From positions 1,116,001 through 1,180,000 of the forward strand of contig OZ287702.1 of NCBI GenBank assembly GCA_965649825.1: DNA of 64,000 nucleotides. The letters run 5' to 3'. Below, in pieces: positions 21,351 to 35,894 of this stretch (the first letter of the stretch is position 1; each line of letters opens with the position of its first letter). A model generated the notes under the pieces. That model was given only the letters and a program-made list of their open reading frames with translations, was not told the origin of the DNA and did no database searches. A program made the translations under genes and the position numbers. Origin of the DNA: Penicillus capitatus. Taxonomy: Eukaryota; Chlorophyta.

Positions 21351-22047
21351 GTTACAAATGCAAATGGATGTACCAGATGTCTGTTAGAGCATGGAACGTC
21401 ACTGTCGAATGACGTGACGTTATCCTATATATTCACGTACCAATGATCCTGTAAGAATAGCCGTCCGGTTCCTCTAGTATCGCGGCCTCGACGCGCTCAG
21501 ACCAATCGTCGACGCCCACGGACCTAGAGCATCTCTCCGCAACTCATCAGACAGATGCTCGACCATCACAATTCCAACAAAGCGACACTGCCTTTCTGCG
21601 ATTTCCGTTTATTTGAAACCTGCGACACAGGATGATATCGAATCTCTGGATTACATTATCTCTTAACTTCAAAACGACAATCAAGACTTTGTAGTTGGCG
21701 GCCTCCTTAACAGTCACTCGTCGCTTTAGAGTCCAGCTTCATCAAATCGTGCTGGCGAAAGACTTAAAGACTTAATTCACGAAAGAAACTAGCATGTCTT
21801 GAACAATCCGGACATCTAACCAACATTCATCACAAAGAAAACACAGAACAGTGGCTTGCTGTTACGTCGATCTCGCTGTGGGCGACGTTGATTTAAATCG
21901 AAACCTGATCGGTGTCTGGAACGCATCGCATCGCATCGTGTGATTCGATGATCGGTCGCGGGAGATCGACGACAAACGACGAAACTGCATTCCAAATCTT
22001 ACAAAGCAAATAACTTGTTGTCCTTTGCTCACGGATGCACACCCAAC
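21351..22047. other. Intergenic, nothing recognised
   Basis: About 700 bp between the Rieske start and the 3' end of the RSH gene. Frames are short and no repeat or RNA gene is evident. Confidence 0.6.
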
Positions 22048-23829
22048 CTAGTGATGAAATCCCGATTTATAAAGAGAATGTGCCGCCGTTCCGTGCTCCG
22101 CCTCTTCGTCCATGCGACGAGTCCGAATCTGAAGCTCGAATGTGGCTTCTTCCAAATGGTCTTCCTCCTCGTGAATCCACGAACGGTCGTTCTTGGCGGG
22201 ATCATCAATCACAAAAGATCCATCGTGAAAGGCCTCCAGCTCCGGATACATCACTCCGCCATGCGCATTCTCCTCTCCGTTGTCACACGGCTCGCTGGGG
22301 ACCTCCTCTGCCAAAGTCGGCATCTTGATTCTGTGTGTCGTGTGCAGACTTTGATATCCATTGGGCTTGGGATTCTTGATGTAGTCTTTGGAACGATGCG
22401 GAAGCACCGGCCACAGTTCGTGAGCAAGGTCACAAATAACATAGCATCCCCTGACAGCCATTTCTTCACATATCTCTTCTGGACATCTCGGCCATGCGAC
22501 AACGCGAACACCCAAGATGTCATGAATCTCTTCTCTTCGTCGGCCGCCTTTGGCAAGCTCCGTCAACGAGAGTTCTTTCCTCATGAAGCTCGATGGAGAC
22601 TTCACGCGTGTCTTGATCTCGACTCTATCGACCAGAGCTTTCAATTCTCTTCTTTCCTCCATTCCGTGCGTCAAAGAATTTCGAATTTCGTCAAAGATGC
22701 CTGAACACATCCACAAAGTCTCCCGATCTTTCTGATCATTCGACATCCGAACGGACTTTCGCTTCGAAACGTGATTTCTCGAAGATGCGCCACACTTGAT
22801 GAATGCGATGCCGGAAAGAGAATCTCCATACAATAGTCCTCCATTCCTGCAGCCAGCTCATTCATATCCAATCTCCTTCCCACGGAGACATAAATGTACA
22901 ATCCCTCCAATGCATACGGAACAAGAACATCCTTGGGGACCATCTACATCACAAACCCTTGGAGCGGCTGGATTTCCAGTGCAACAAACGTAAGAATGGT
23001 ACAGCACATCCAAACTCGACACGAACTGCAGAAGGATCGCACGTCTATCACACTGTTCAAAAATCATTTCCTGAATCTTCAGTGCCGTCGCATCTTCCAA
23101 CACGTCAACACCATCCACAAGCTCCCGTATACTGATAACGGTTTTCACGAGCTCTGTCACATCAGGCCCCATGACCGTCCTCACATCCTCCACGGACACA
23201 TGTTCTTTCCAAACCTAACCGCACCGACAAACTGTTCGGGACACACAGATCGCTAGAGATGCCGTCACGTACGTGCTCAACGAGAAGGGCAGCCGCGATG
23301 GATGCTGCATCTGCGTACGGGTTTTCTAGACAGGACGTTTTCTCTTGTTTGGATGTCTGGATGCAAGAGATGATCCCACGTGCTTGACGGAGGGATGTGA
23401 GAATGGATGCCACCGACATGGACTTCTGCACCAAACGTCGACCCAGAAAAGGAAATTCCAAAGGGATCCTCTGACTGATGCTCATCGAGAAGCGCAATGC
23501 CTTCACGATCATCACGACATTCTCATCCGCCACATCCCCTTTCCCAACGATCCCTTCTCCATTCCTCAATCGATCGTTCCATTACCTTCAAGTGTCTGTA
23601 AGGAAGCAAAAAAGCGATTCCAGGCCTCGGACTGTTTGAACGGCTTCGAAGGGTTCGTCGTCGCGACCCGTTCATGGGGTTGCTTCTCTGCGTGATGCAG
23701 ACGCCGCTGAGCGACATGTCTCAGGCGCAGCGGTCCGAATCGCGTTGTGTGGATCTTCTTCGCCTTCTCTGTGCGTCTGAAGCACTGGATGCGGCAATCG
23801 ACTGCCAGAGCCATCTGGCGACAATGCAA
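22048..23829 (-). CDS. RSH: RelA/SpoT homologue with degenerate HD domain
   Basis: This is a (p)ppGpp synthetase of the stringent response; in algae and plants such enzymes act in plastids. The 5' part is basic and may be a transit peptide. The HD region is spliced through introns 23326-23388 (63 bp) and 23215-23272 (58 bp), giving AALLVEHVWKEHVSVEDV where active enzymes have LLHDxxEDT. The later helix reads ILLQFVSSLDVL in place of LADRLHN. Intron 22944-22989 (46 bp) follows. The synthetase domain is well kept: RVKSPSSFMRKEL, ILGVRVV, KDYIKNPKPNGYQSLHTT and FELQIRTRRMDEEAEHG with the catalytic Glu. Junctions at about 22680-22860 and 23566-23600 are unresolved. No TGS or ACT domain follows. 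I infer a synthetase-only enzyme. Confidence 0.83.
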
Positions 23830-23944
23830 TACATCATCCCTCGATCGTCTGCATTGCGCATCGCATCATCTTCGTTGACCACACGCGAGCGGCACTGCTG
23901 CTGTTTGATGCCCCAAGTGAATGAAGCAGCATTGCCCGACCATC

Positions 23945-25180
23945 ATGCATCAGGTTGCCGCCGTTCAAAGATGGGAAGTCGAAATCTCCGACGTCCAAGG
24001 AAGACTATCGAATCTTTATCTGTGGCCAGGGACATTAACCTGTGCCCGTTTAAAGTGTAATGTCATGCATGAGATGAAAGGAACTGGCTGTGATGGGTGA
24101 CGCGATGTAGTTCAAGTCATTCGAGGAGACGTCATCGAGTATCAAGAAGTCACTCCATTCTTTGATGTCTCTTCATACGAAGTGAAATGCGAGTATCGTT
24201 TTGCTTTTGACGTCCCGATGAATTGCTCACACATTCATCTCTTCTTCATCTCTGGGGACATCCATCCAGTCAGCGGAAGACCCAAGCTGATATCTCGTGC
24301 ACGTAGGATTCTGTCTTAGATTCTGTCTCATTGTCTGCTCTCAGAATTGTCTTTTAGGGATATCTGTCGCTGTATGCCACTAAAGAAGTATTTTACGTTG
24401 TACAGGAGAGACCGTGTGACACAGAATTGCATTCCGGGTGGTTACGTATGTATGGGTTTTACGTGTCATCGCCATGAATCTTATCATGGTGTGATGGATG
24501 GCAATCGGATGTCCCTGGATCAAGTGAGTGTCTGCTCTTCTGCCAGAGACGGGGCTTTTGGATTTGCACATCCCTATGAACCAGAAACACATTCGTTACC
24601 CCCACGACCTGCCTCGGCCATTCCTCGAATGCTGCTCTCTGAAGACATCCACGTACCCACACGGATTATCATCCATCTGGCCTGTTCTGTTCCTGACTGT
24701 GGTGATTGATTCTAGTCGGTGTCCGCCTTAGAGGAATTCGAAAGTGACTCCATCTTTGGATCGACGGAGAGAAGCTCGCTTGACCCGCAACAGAGAACAG
24801 AGCAACAGAAGCAATCCGAGGTCTCCGTGCATCGTCATAGAGGTCGTATACTGAAGTGTTTTGGAGGATGTACCTGTTGCCTCTTCGAGTGGTGTCGAGG
24901 CAACTTCTCTGGCAAACGATAGAGCTGCCAGCAAACAATCCGAGGCATTGAGTGAGACGGGAACACATTCATCAAGTCATAGGTGCGTGTGCAACGGGGT
25001 CTGGATCTGAAGCAGCAGCTGTCAAGCTTTAGGGGTTCTCTACATAGTCCATGGTTTGGCATTTTGTTTGGTGCCACGCTTGGAGTTCTTGGCACCTTTG
25101 CGGTGGTGACACTTCGTTATTTATCGAGAAGAAACTCAAAAAGAAGACAAGCCAACGGAACTGGCGTTGTCTGCTGTTAG
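23945..25180 (+). CDS. Unidentified single-pass membrane protein, exons partly resolved
   Basis: ATG 23945 opens a segment that joins, via a 64-bp intron, to a frame with VIRGDVIEYQEVTPFFDV ending near 24300. The middle (24300-24650) allows more than one splice path. The 3' half is clearer. Introns at about 24654-24716, 24820-24865 and 24988-25037 join a Ser/Gln-rich region to a final exon with one membrane span (PWFGILFGATLGVLGTFAV), a basic tail and VVCC at the end. The topology looks like type I with a short cytosolic tail. No signal peptide is certain and no family is recognised. The terminal CC could be lipid-modified, which is inference. It lies divergent to the RSH gene and convergent with the J-protein gene. 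Confidence 0.45.
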
Positions 25181-25355
25181 ATCTTTTCTTTGATTTTTGA
25201 TTCGAACCTGCCATTTCTATAAATAAGCCCTCGGATAAACGCAATGGTGGAGGATTGATTGGATTCATCTGTGTGCGTGAGCGGCAATAGAGTCAAGAAG
25301 CACGATTCAAACGGGAGTGTACGATCTTCACAATTTGTTGTGATACGTCTCAGAG

Positions 25356-26725
25356 TCAATGGCTCTTGGCGGTGCGACCTTTTTTGGATCCTGAGTAGAA
25401 TTTCTCCTTTAACTCGAAACAGGATTTCAGTTCATAACGATTTGCTGCCTCACCACCATGCGTCGAACGAATACGACTTTGTTTCCGTTTCTCCTCGCGG
25501 CAATTGTCTTCAAGTATCCTTTTCATGACGCCCTCTACCTGTTGAATCACGCAAATGATCGCTGTGTAAGAAAACCCGACGTCTCACGTTGTTCTCAAGG
25601 GCTTGTCTTTGACGCGATCCATACGGAAAACTCTGACCGAATCTGATCTTCGATTTGACATAGAACGGAATCTGACGGTACTGTGTGAGAATCTCTTGCT
25701 CATACGGATACTGCCGATGAAGACTGTACACGTCATCATTTCCTCCACTGAAGAAGGACAGAAAAATAAACAGCACAATGGGCAGCAGACTGATCAGATT
25801 AAACATCTGAGCATTGGGATGGTTGCCGTTCGTTGGCACTGCCCCGGATCGAGGCGTCCTGCGAAAACGGCGTGTATGAAACGACCTTCTCAGAATGTCA
25901 TCACCGTCCATCGGGAAACTCCCCCTGCGCATCATCATCATCAGACAGGCCACGACACGAAGGTCGCTGTTCTACCCGAAAAACATGTTGAAGATGTGTT
26001 CCGGGTCGAAATCGTCGGTATAGAAGTCGTGGCGATGCGGCGCTCGGATGTGCTGCGCGTGCTCCTCTGTGCCAAATCTGTCGTAGTTTTGTCGTTTGAC
26101 TGGATCACTGAGACAGGAGAAGGCACGTGAAACAGCTTTGAAGGCCTCCTCCGCTCCAGCAGCTTTGTTCTTGTCGGGATGCAGCTTCAGAGCCAACTAA
26201 CACAAAACACAGATATCATCCCCGATCTCCATACCCACACAAACACGTGCTTTCTTGTAGGCTCTCTTAATATCATCCTCCGTTGCCTCTCTTGTCACAT
26301 CAAGTGTCTCGTAGAAATCTGTGGCACTCTTGATCTTGGCAATCAAAGCTTTCTGCTCAGGCGTTCCCTACAGTTAAGCGATCCCTCTTTGCCTGGTCTG
26401 TTCGACGCAGAGTGACAAACTTGTGGCTGCTGCTGGGCTCGTGCAGGACGTTGTCTTAGACTCGGTCCAGAGGAAGCGGAAGAAGAAGGTCCAGCTCGAG
26501 CACCCGAAGACAGCTTCTTCATGAATGCCGTTACCTTACGATACACGCGTTCCCTTGAGCGACGATACAAATACCCGTCACTTCAGGACAGTCGCAGAGC
26601 TTCTTTGCCTTCTGTGCAAACTTCTCCGCTTTGGCCAAGTCGCCTTTCTCGGCCGCGCGTTTCGCGACCTCTAAACATCGCAACGCGTCTTCTTTGTCAA
26701 ACGCAGAGGCCATAGCCGCGGACAA
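25356..26725 (-). CDS. DNAJB12/14-type ER membrane J protein, 371 aa
   Basis: It recruits Hsp70 to membrane substrates, probably at the ER. Six exons are joined by introns 26535-26581, 26368-26420, 26197-26250, 25925-25975 and 25539-25587. The N-terminal helices ([19 protein letters not shown]) match the family's helical start. A Ser/Arg/Gln linker precedes the J domain ([20 protein letters not shown], then HPDK). The Gly/Phe-like [13 protein letters not shown] is a hallmark of the DNAJB12/14 group. A membrane span ([15 protein letters not shown]) and a DUF1977-like C-terminus ([10 protein letters not shown]) follow. The length is near the 375 aa of human DNAJB12. Intron 3 uses a GC donor (AAA|GCACGT). 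The gene is divergent from the SAP/Ddl gene with 134 bp between start codons. Confidence 0.92.
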
Positions 26726-26859
26726 TACGTCGCTGCACCAGAACCTGCACTTCGCAAGACGGATACTGCCGTTTCGATGTGAGACAGGTCACTGCGAAAC
26801 AAATCAGAGAAAAGACAACGCGTGTCATTTATCACCTTAACGACAACATTTGAGCGGCA

Positions 26860-29800
26860 TTGGGAGGGCACCTTCGTCTCGATCGAGGGTTTGCTCGAGC
26901 GTTCCATGCAGCGACGACGATTTCCGCGACAGACGTCGTCGCAGCGACGTGCCAGATCTCCATCCATCGCACCTCTGCATCCAAACCTCCTTCGAAATGT
27001 CGGACCCTTATCGTGCGTGTCCCTTTCTGTCGCACATCTGGGCGAGATGCGCCGAGTAGGGTGAAGCGGCCACGAAGCTATGGCGTCCGGCAGCGGATTC
27101 GCCACGCGTCTCCTCTCGTCGTCTGCTCGACGGACTACACTGAGAAGGATTTAATGCGCCTCACGCTTGTTGGACTTCAACAGATCGTGATCGATTACGA
27201 TCTCGGAGTGTACAAGGGCATGACGAAACGGGCTCTCTCAAAAGAGATACTCAAATCGCGTCCAGATGTCGATATCTACAATTACAAAGGGTACACAGGT
27301 GCTGTGCAACAGCGAAGTGATATCACTCTGGATTCCTTGGAGTACAACAGCAGAAGCGAACTGATCGACCTGTTAAGCCGCTTTACCTCGGAAGAACTGC
27401 AGGAGGAGCTGCGAACTCGAAAGGCCTCGACAGCTGGTCTCAAGATGAATATCGTCGAACGCCTGGCTGCACTGTTAGAAGAGGAGAAGCTGAAAGGAAA
27501 CTTGTCATCCGATACATCTCCATTGGGTCCTTTGACAAGTGGCAAAACACCTTCGCAGAATGCAGATAAAATGAGTGACGTGGAAATGCGAGCTCTGCTG
27601 GACAGCCGAATGGGCAGCGGTTTTATCAACTTCTCGAAGTACGTCGACGTGCGATATTTCGTGGAATGCCTCATGTTGGGCGATTCCCTTTGGAAAGCGC
27701 CAAAGATCGATGAAACAAAAGGAAAAATGGTCCAACGTATTGCGAGGGGTATCGAAGTCCTGCAGCCAGAAAACGAGACACTTCAGTCACTGATCACACG
27801 CTGTGAGGAACTGAAGGTGGAGCGAATGGAGAATGACACACATGACATTCTCTTGGAGAAGCTGAAGAAGGACGAAGCCGAACGGCTCAATGACATCAAT
27901 AAAGAGGAAGGCGATCTGGAGTACCGTCTGTTTGAACAACTGAAGTTCTGGTTCGAAGACATTCAGGCTCAGCTCGCTTCAGCTCCAGACTTCCAAACGA
28001 TTGCTCATGCCTCAGATGAGGTCGTCGTGCGAGAGGCACGCGAGTCAGGCTTCGATGAAGCGTCGGTGGAGGATTGCAGAGAGTTCCTGAGGGGGAAGAA
28101 AATGGTCGAGACACAGTTCTATATGCGTTCTATGGCTCTGCTGTCGACACAAATGATCCACCGTGTCCTGACGATGACAGCACAGGAGATCAGCTACATG
28201 TTTAACCTGTTGTCTCGCCAGATCAGTCTTCTTCACGAATCTAGTGGATACAGAAGTCTCATGCACGTCTTGTTTCTTCAACTGGCTATACCTGTGTTCG
28301 AGTCGTTGTATGAAAGCGTCATGGCGGTGGACGGAGAAACACGGGAAGTCATCGAGCAGTACAACAGTGAGATTGACTTGAGTTATGCTGAAGCGGGGGA
28401 CGAGACAGCTCCCGATCCACCTTTGTCCATCGGGGTCGTATTTGGAGTGACCCATGCGAAGATGATCGAAACCTTCTCGAGTGTCCATTGCTTAGTGGAT
28501 CATCTTCAGAGCGCTCCGTACCAGACAGATCCCTTTAACAGAAAACGATCCGATACGAATATGTGTGTTGTCCTCTACTGTGTTCGAACGGACAAGAAAC
28601 CGGCAATTGTTCAGAAAATGATGCTGGATGAGTTTCTTAGCCTGGACGTTTCGTACTTTACTCAGCCTCATAGCGAGAGCCGTCACGTCGGTCAGACATA
28701 TGCAGAGTTTAGCGATTTCTTGAACGAACTGAGTCTCTTGCATCACTGTATCTCATTGACGCCTTCTCTCGACGTCGTGGCTGCCGAAGACGCAGCAGTT
28801 GCGACACGGTTGAAAGAATTAGATGATCTCTTCATTGGGAGTTCAAGCTCTGCTCGGCTCATGACAAATAATCGGTTTGGATGTCTTGTCTATCTGCGTA
28901 AGAAGGGCTTTATGATTCCGCCTATCTATCGGTTACGGAAACAGCATCTTGTTGATCTGGAAAAATGGAGTCGAGGATTTGAACGCTGGTGCGAGTACCA
29001 CAAAATGAGCAGAGTGCAACAGCTGTTTCAGCTACGGCCCTCCAACATCCACGAGAGAGAGGCACGTGTCGAAAGCACAGGGATCGCCGAAATTGTGTCG
29101 GCATCTCGGAGATTGTTTGAGGAGAAAGGAATGGAAGAAGTCATCATCCAGCCAAAGATGCCAAAGAATAGCTACATCGATTTCTCTTGTGTTGTCCTGG
29201 AGACGAAGCAAGGACCTCTTGCCCTCGCCCCAACGGAATTCGAAGAACTGCCCCCTGAACTCGTCCGAGCATTTTCCTCGCCTCTTCGACGGCACACACC
29301 GCCCAAACGCACAGCAGAAATGGTCCAGGCAATGCGCAATGTTGCTGCACGGGTGTTCAAGGAGTTAGATCTCTCCGGCTATGCATGCATCCACGGCCGA
29401 GCCATGATCGACTATCAGAAAGAAGAAGACCTGAAAAACGAAAAGCTCGAGTATCCACGGCCGATCCCTGATATCCCTTCCCCAGAAGATGAGTTGGAGC
29501 TGCCGCCTGAGCTGATCGAACATATGGAGCATCTTTACGAGGAGCGAGAGAAGGAGTTGGATGAACTGGTCGAGAGCTATGATACATCGAGGTATACACT
29601 CGATGCGCTTCGCTACTTCGAGTTTCTGGACGAAGAGGATGCCAAGAAAGGCATTATTCGAAATCGATACCGGGAGCTCGAAGCATGTATTGAACATCTG
29701 AGGTTTGCATCTGATCTCTATCTTGGTGCCGTGTTTGAACGTTTTCTCTTGCAGACACCGTAATGACCCAAAGAAGAGCGATCATTCGACGATGATGCAG

Positions 29801-32014
29801 TCCCTTCGTTGGCAGGAGACGCTGGATGCAATGATTCGAGAGATGGAGAGTCAAGAGCCTTCGATTGCCTCGTTGTGTAAGGGAGAGGATTTCTCGATCT
29901 CGGTTACTGGAGTGGACAGTATTTTGCCCTTTGCTATGGACAGTCTGATTTTTCAGCAGGCGGCTGTTTCTGGACTTTCGCACAGATGCGTTCTCATACA
30001 TTTACTAAATCTAAAGCTCCCAAAGACGTGGCAGATTCCGGCAACGGCAGAGACGCCAGAGAAATGGAATCCGTTCTATCCAGAAACGTACGTGGAGGGC
30101 GAGTTGGCTGCACACGATCAGCGACCCGCGCAGGTATGGATTCTGTGTGGAGGTGATAATGTGGGACACCAGGCTTCTCTGGCATCTGGATTGAACGCAC
30201 TGCTAAAACTGAGAAGCATGAACGATGTGCAGCCCTATCTCTTCATTCTCGACTGCGGACGGAGAATGGGTGCCACTCCAGAAGTGCTTAAAGCATTGAT
30301 CGAGAGACGAGATGGACTGATGGAACAAGGCGTCCCTGAAGAGGAACTCATGGAGGAATGCACCAAGAAGTACTTGGCCAGTCCCAGAGCCGTCGAGCGC
30401 GACATGCCATGGAAGCCTGTCTGGTGTGTCCACGATGCACACACTCTGGTCCCGACCATCGACGAAGCCATCGAAGCCTCCGATCGTTACAGAGAACTGA
30501 CAGTCTCGGCCACTGTGTCACACACAACCTTAACAAGCGATTACGAAGATATGCTGCTCGCTTTTCAGGCAGAGCTCAAGGAATCAGGTGTCGAGGGAGT
30601 CTGCAGCCTTTTTGGAGGAAAAGTTGACGAATTGCCGCCCGCAGCAAGAATGATGACGCTGGATGTGTTTGCCACCGAAGCGGCCAGTGTAGGAGCAACT
30701 GTCTTCTCGACAGTACATGGGGATATCGCACAGGATGGAATGCTTCAAGATTTCTTGCGCTCCTACGGCATTGTTTGCACAGGTATCCATCCTATTGCTA
30801 TGCCATTGCTTTCGATCCACCCCCGATCTCGCTGTGCAGGTTGTGGAGTGACAGCATCAAACTTATGTGCCAACAAGCAGGAAATGACGGCGTATATCAA
30901 TCAATTGAAACTGGCATCTGTTTTGCCGAAGAAACCGGTCACGATGATACAGCTAAAAGAATGCGCCAAAGATCTCGAGACAGCCGAGGAATTCCTCCGA
31001 GAGAGCGCGCAGTTCTTGAACAGTGGCACGGAGTTCTGCATCAAACCGGCACGAGATGCCTTCGGATGTGGTGTTGCCCGAATCGCCTCGGCAAAGGATC
31101 TGCAAGTGTATAGCCGAGCGCTGGAAGAGAAATGGGAAATCATTCCTGGCGATCTGCTGACAAGCGGACACTGCACCGTTCCGATGCCCAAGCCGTCGTC
31201 TGAGACATACTTCCTCGAGCCGTACATCTCTCCGGCCCATCCTTCAGAGGTGGCGGATCTCGCACAGTTGCCAGTGGACAAGGCGTTTATGGAAGTCAGC
31301 TTCGGACTGGTCGGCGAATTTGGACAGATGTGGGTGTTAACGCCATCCCTCGTGTTCACCAACTTGATGTCCGACGATGCGATGGAAGACCGCCTTGTTC
31401 GCGGGAAAAAGCATGTGATGACACCGATTCCTGCATCCCTTATCGATGCCAACTTCGTCGAAACGGCCAAGAAAACAGTAGCCGTGCTTGCGGACTCTAT
31501 GGGTCTCGCAGGAGTGGCCCGTGTGGATGCCTTTCTAAGTCCAGTGGATGGAGAACTTATCGTTATCGAGGTCGACACAACACCTTTTCTGGGAGAGCAC
31601 TCGCTCATTCTCCAACAGGTTTGTTCTCGTGCACCATATGGAGCGTGATCTGGAATACGATACGTCTAGGCTGCTTTGGAGAGTCCTCCCATGCTTCCAG
31701 ACGAAGTCTTTCGGCAGATCTTGGAGGCGGCTCACAAAGATGTTCCTCGATCGTTGACAGAAGTTTCAGAGGCGTTGCCAAAAGAACCACCGCAAGGAGA
31801 AACCTCTGACGAGACGGAAGAAGATGAGGAGGATCCTTCGGATGTGGATGTGGACATCTGGGATGACAGTAAGCTTTGGGAATCGGACGATCTGGCAAAG
31901 AACGCATCGTTCGAAGCTTCGGATGAGAAACAGGAAACGCTCCGTAATCTATGGGGAAGCGATGACGAGGCAGGAATCACGGATTCCGACGAGAGCCTTC
32001 AGAACACATCGTAA
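26860..32014 (+). CDS. SAP-like repeats fused to two D-Ala-D-Ala-ligase-like domains, 1664 aa
   Basis: Four exons (26860-29702, 29755-30782, 30840-31618, 31670-32014) are separated by 51-57 bp introns. Two SAP-like helix pairs lie at residues about 95-133 and 175-207. A long helical region follows (240-500), then a Ddl-like domain (about 520-890; IGVVFGVTHAKMIETFSSVH, IIQPKMPKNSYIDFSCVVL). A second Ddl-like domain (about 1070-1545; VWILCGGDNVGHQASLASG, ACANK-like ATP-grasp core, VARVDAFLSP) precedes an Asp/Glu/Ser-rich tail. Land plants have a plastid Ddl with two tandem ligase domains, which this resembles, but the 500-residue N-terminal extension with SAP units is unusual. The terminal ExNTxP box reads EVDTTP, so the metal-binding Asn is Asp. 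In the first domain I see no such box. Activity is therefore doubtful. Confidence 0.78.
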
Positions 32015-32076
32015 CACTTTTGCTTAAAGTGAATATATCTGTAAACGCTGCTTCGGAAAGCACATGAGGCGCTTCA

Positions 32077-34416
<2,340 letters not shown>

Positions 34417-35894
34417 TTATGCTCGCCTAGGTCGGGTCATGTCATCCAATACTTCTTCTTCACTCTGAAACGGCAGCATGGTCGATTGGACTTCCAGCAA
34501 AACACCAGTCAGCACCTCACTGTTTCTGCAAACGCACACAGCCACAGGGTCACGAGAGGGAGGGGGAGAGAAGGGCGGACCGTCGTCTGAGGAAAGGTTG
34601 GAGGCGCAGCAGAGGAGTCTTTTTAGAGCACTAAATGGCGCAATCCTCCATCCGCTGGAGCTTTCAACGCTCGAACATCCATCCCATGGACAGCAGCGAG
34701 AGAAAGCACGCGTGACAGGTTGCCATTTTTGCTTGATCGATTGATGGATGCCTTTCTTGATCTTGGGCGTTGTGAAACTCCATGTCGTATTGCTCGTAGA
34801 GTTCTCCCGAGCACAAGTGAAATGAAACTCGTTCGTGGACGAAGGCGGACCCGTTTGCAGGTTCTTTGCCACAATGTGTTGTAGACATATTCCATCCACA
34901 TTGAATCTCTCTGCTGTACTGTATTCGCCAGACAAATCACTATTGTCAATTGCACTCTGACTCTCCATAACCTCTTCTCTTACGGAATCCATCTGTTCGA
35001 ATTCTCCAGACTGAACGAGCGTCGTCATCGAGACGGACTTGTAGAATCCAGTCGTTTTGCCATCAGGTCCCATTCGCCGTCGTCGCAGTCCCATTGGATG
35101 TTGTCTGCACATAGGTGTCCGTGGGATGGGGTGGGTGGATTGGTTAGAGGGTGAGCTTACGTTTCGTTACTGCAGAATTCCTCCTGGAACGGGGGAATAT
35201 CTTCGAGTTCATCAAAACTGTGTGCATGTCTGCTTGCTTGGCGAATTACTTTATTGGCAGGCGATCGATTCCGAACATGAAATTGTTCCTCCCTCGCTTT
35301 TTCAATAAGGTACAGCGACATGGTACTTCCTCCAAGAATGACGAATCCTAATTGGACGTGTTCTGAGTCAGGTGTCGCAAACAAGTCCACTTTAATCCAA
35401 TAATCGTCGTCTTGGGTGGTGTTGATGTCAGGAATTTCACTTGTGAAACATCCTCGTAGCGATTTGCTCGAGTCGCGTGCTCCCAAGCTCGCGAAACTGT
35501 CCATCACTCTGTGTCCTCCTTTTGCGCGGTCTAAAGTCGGTAGACACTTCAACGGTTCACATTCCGCAGGAGAGGGATAGATCAGTGTGTCAGGAACCCG
35601 GTTTTCATCGAAATTGTCCGAACCGGAGTGTATTGGGTTTTCTTCATGAGCGACCTAATGTTCAAGATGATCATTTGCGATCGTCTCTCACACTTTTCTC
35701 ACTTTATCTGCTTCATCGAAAAGGAGTTTATGTTCTGATTCCTTTGTATCAAGTTCTGAGTTTAGTGATTCGGATGCGTCAGACGGACCGTCGCACCAGA
35801 CCCCGAGAGACTCGACGGAGACGGACGAGTAGCTCTCCTCTCTCGACGGCTCCTCCCACATTTGTAATGCACTCGATAACATTTCAACGCTCAT
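34417..35894 (-). CDS. Orphan protein, 457 aa, function unknown
   Basis: Three exons (35894-35703, 35654-35161, 35104-34417) join in phase through introns 35655-35702 (48 bp) and 35105-35160 (56 bp). Both have standard splice sites and the local intron size, which is strong support for a real gene. The N-terminus is Ser/Glu-rich (EEPSREESYSSVSVESLG). The centre contains DDDYWIKVDLFATPDSEHVQ, which reads like a beta-sandwich strand pair. A basic stretch HPMGLRRRRMGPDGK follows, and the C-terminal part is Ser/Cys-rich with CCPWDGC. No signal peptide or membrane span is evident, and I do not recognise the family. More introns may be hidden in the last exon, where composition becomes less protein-like. 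Confidence 0.55.
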
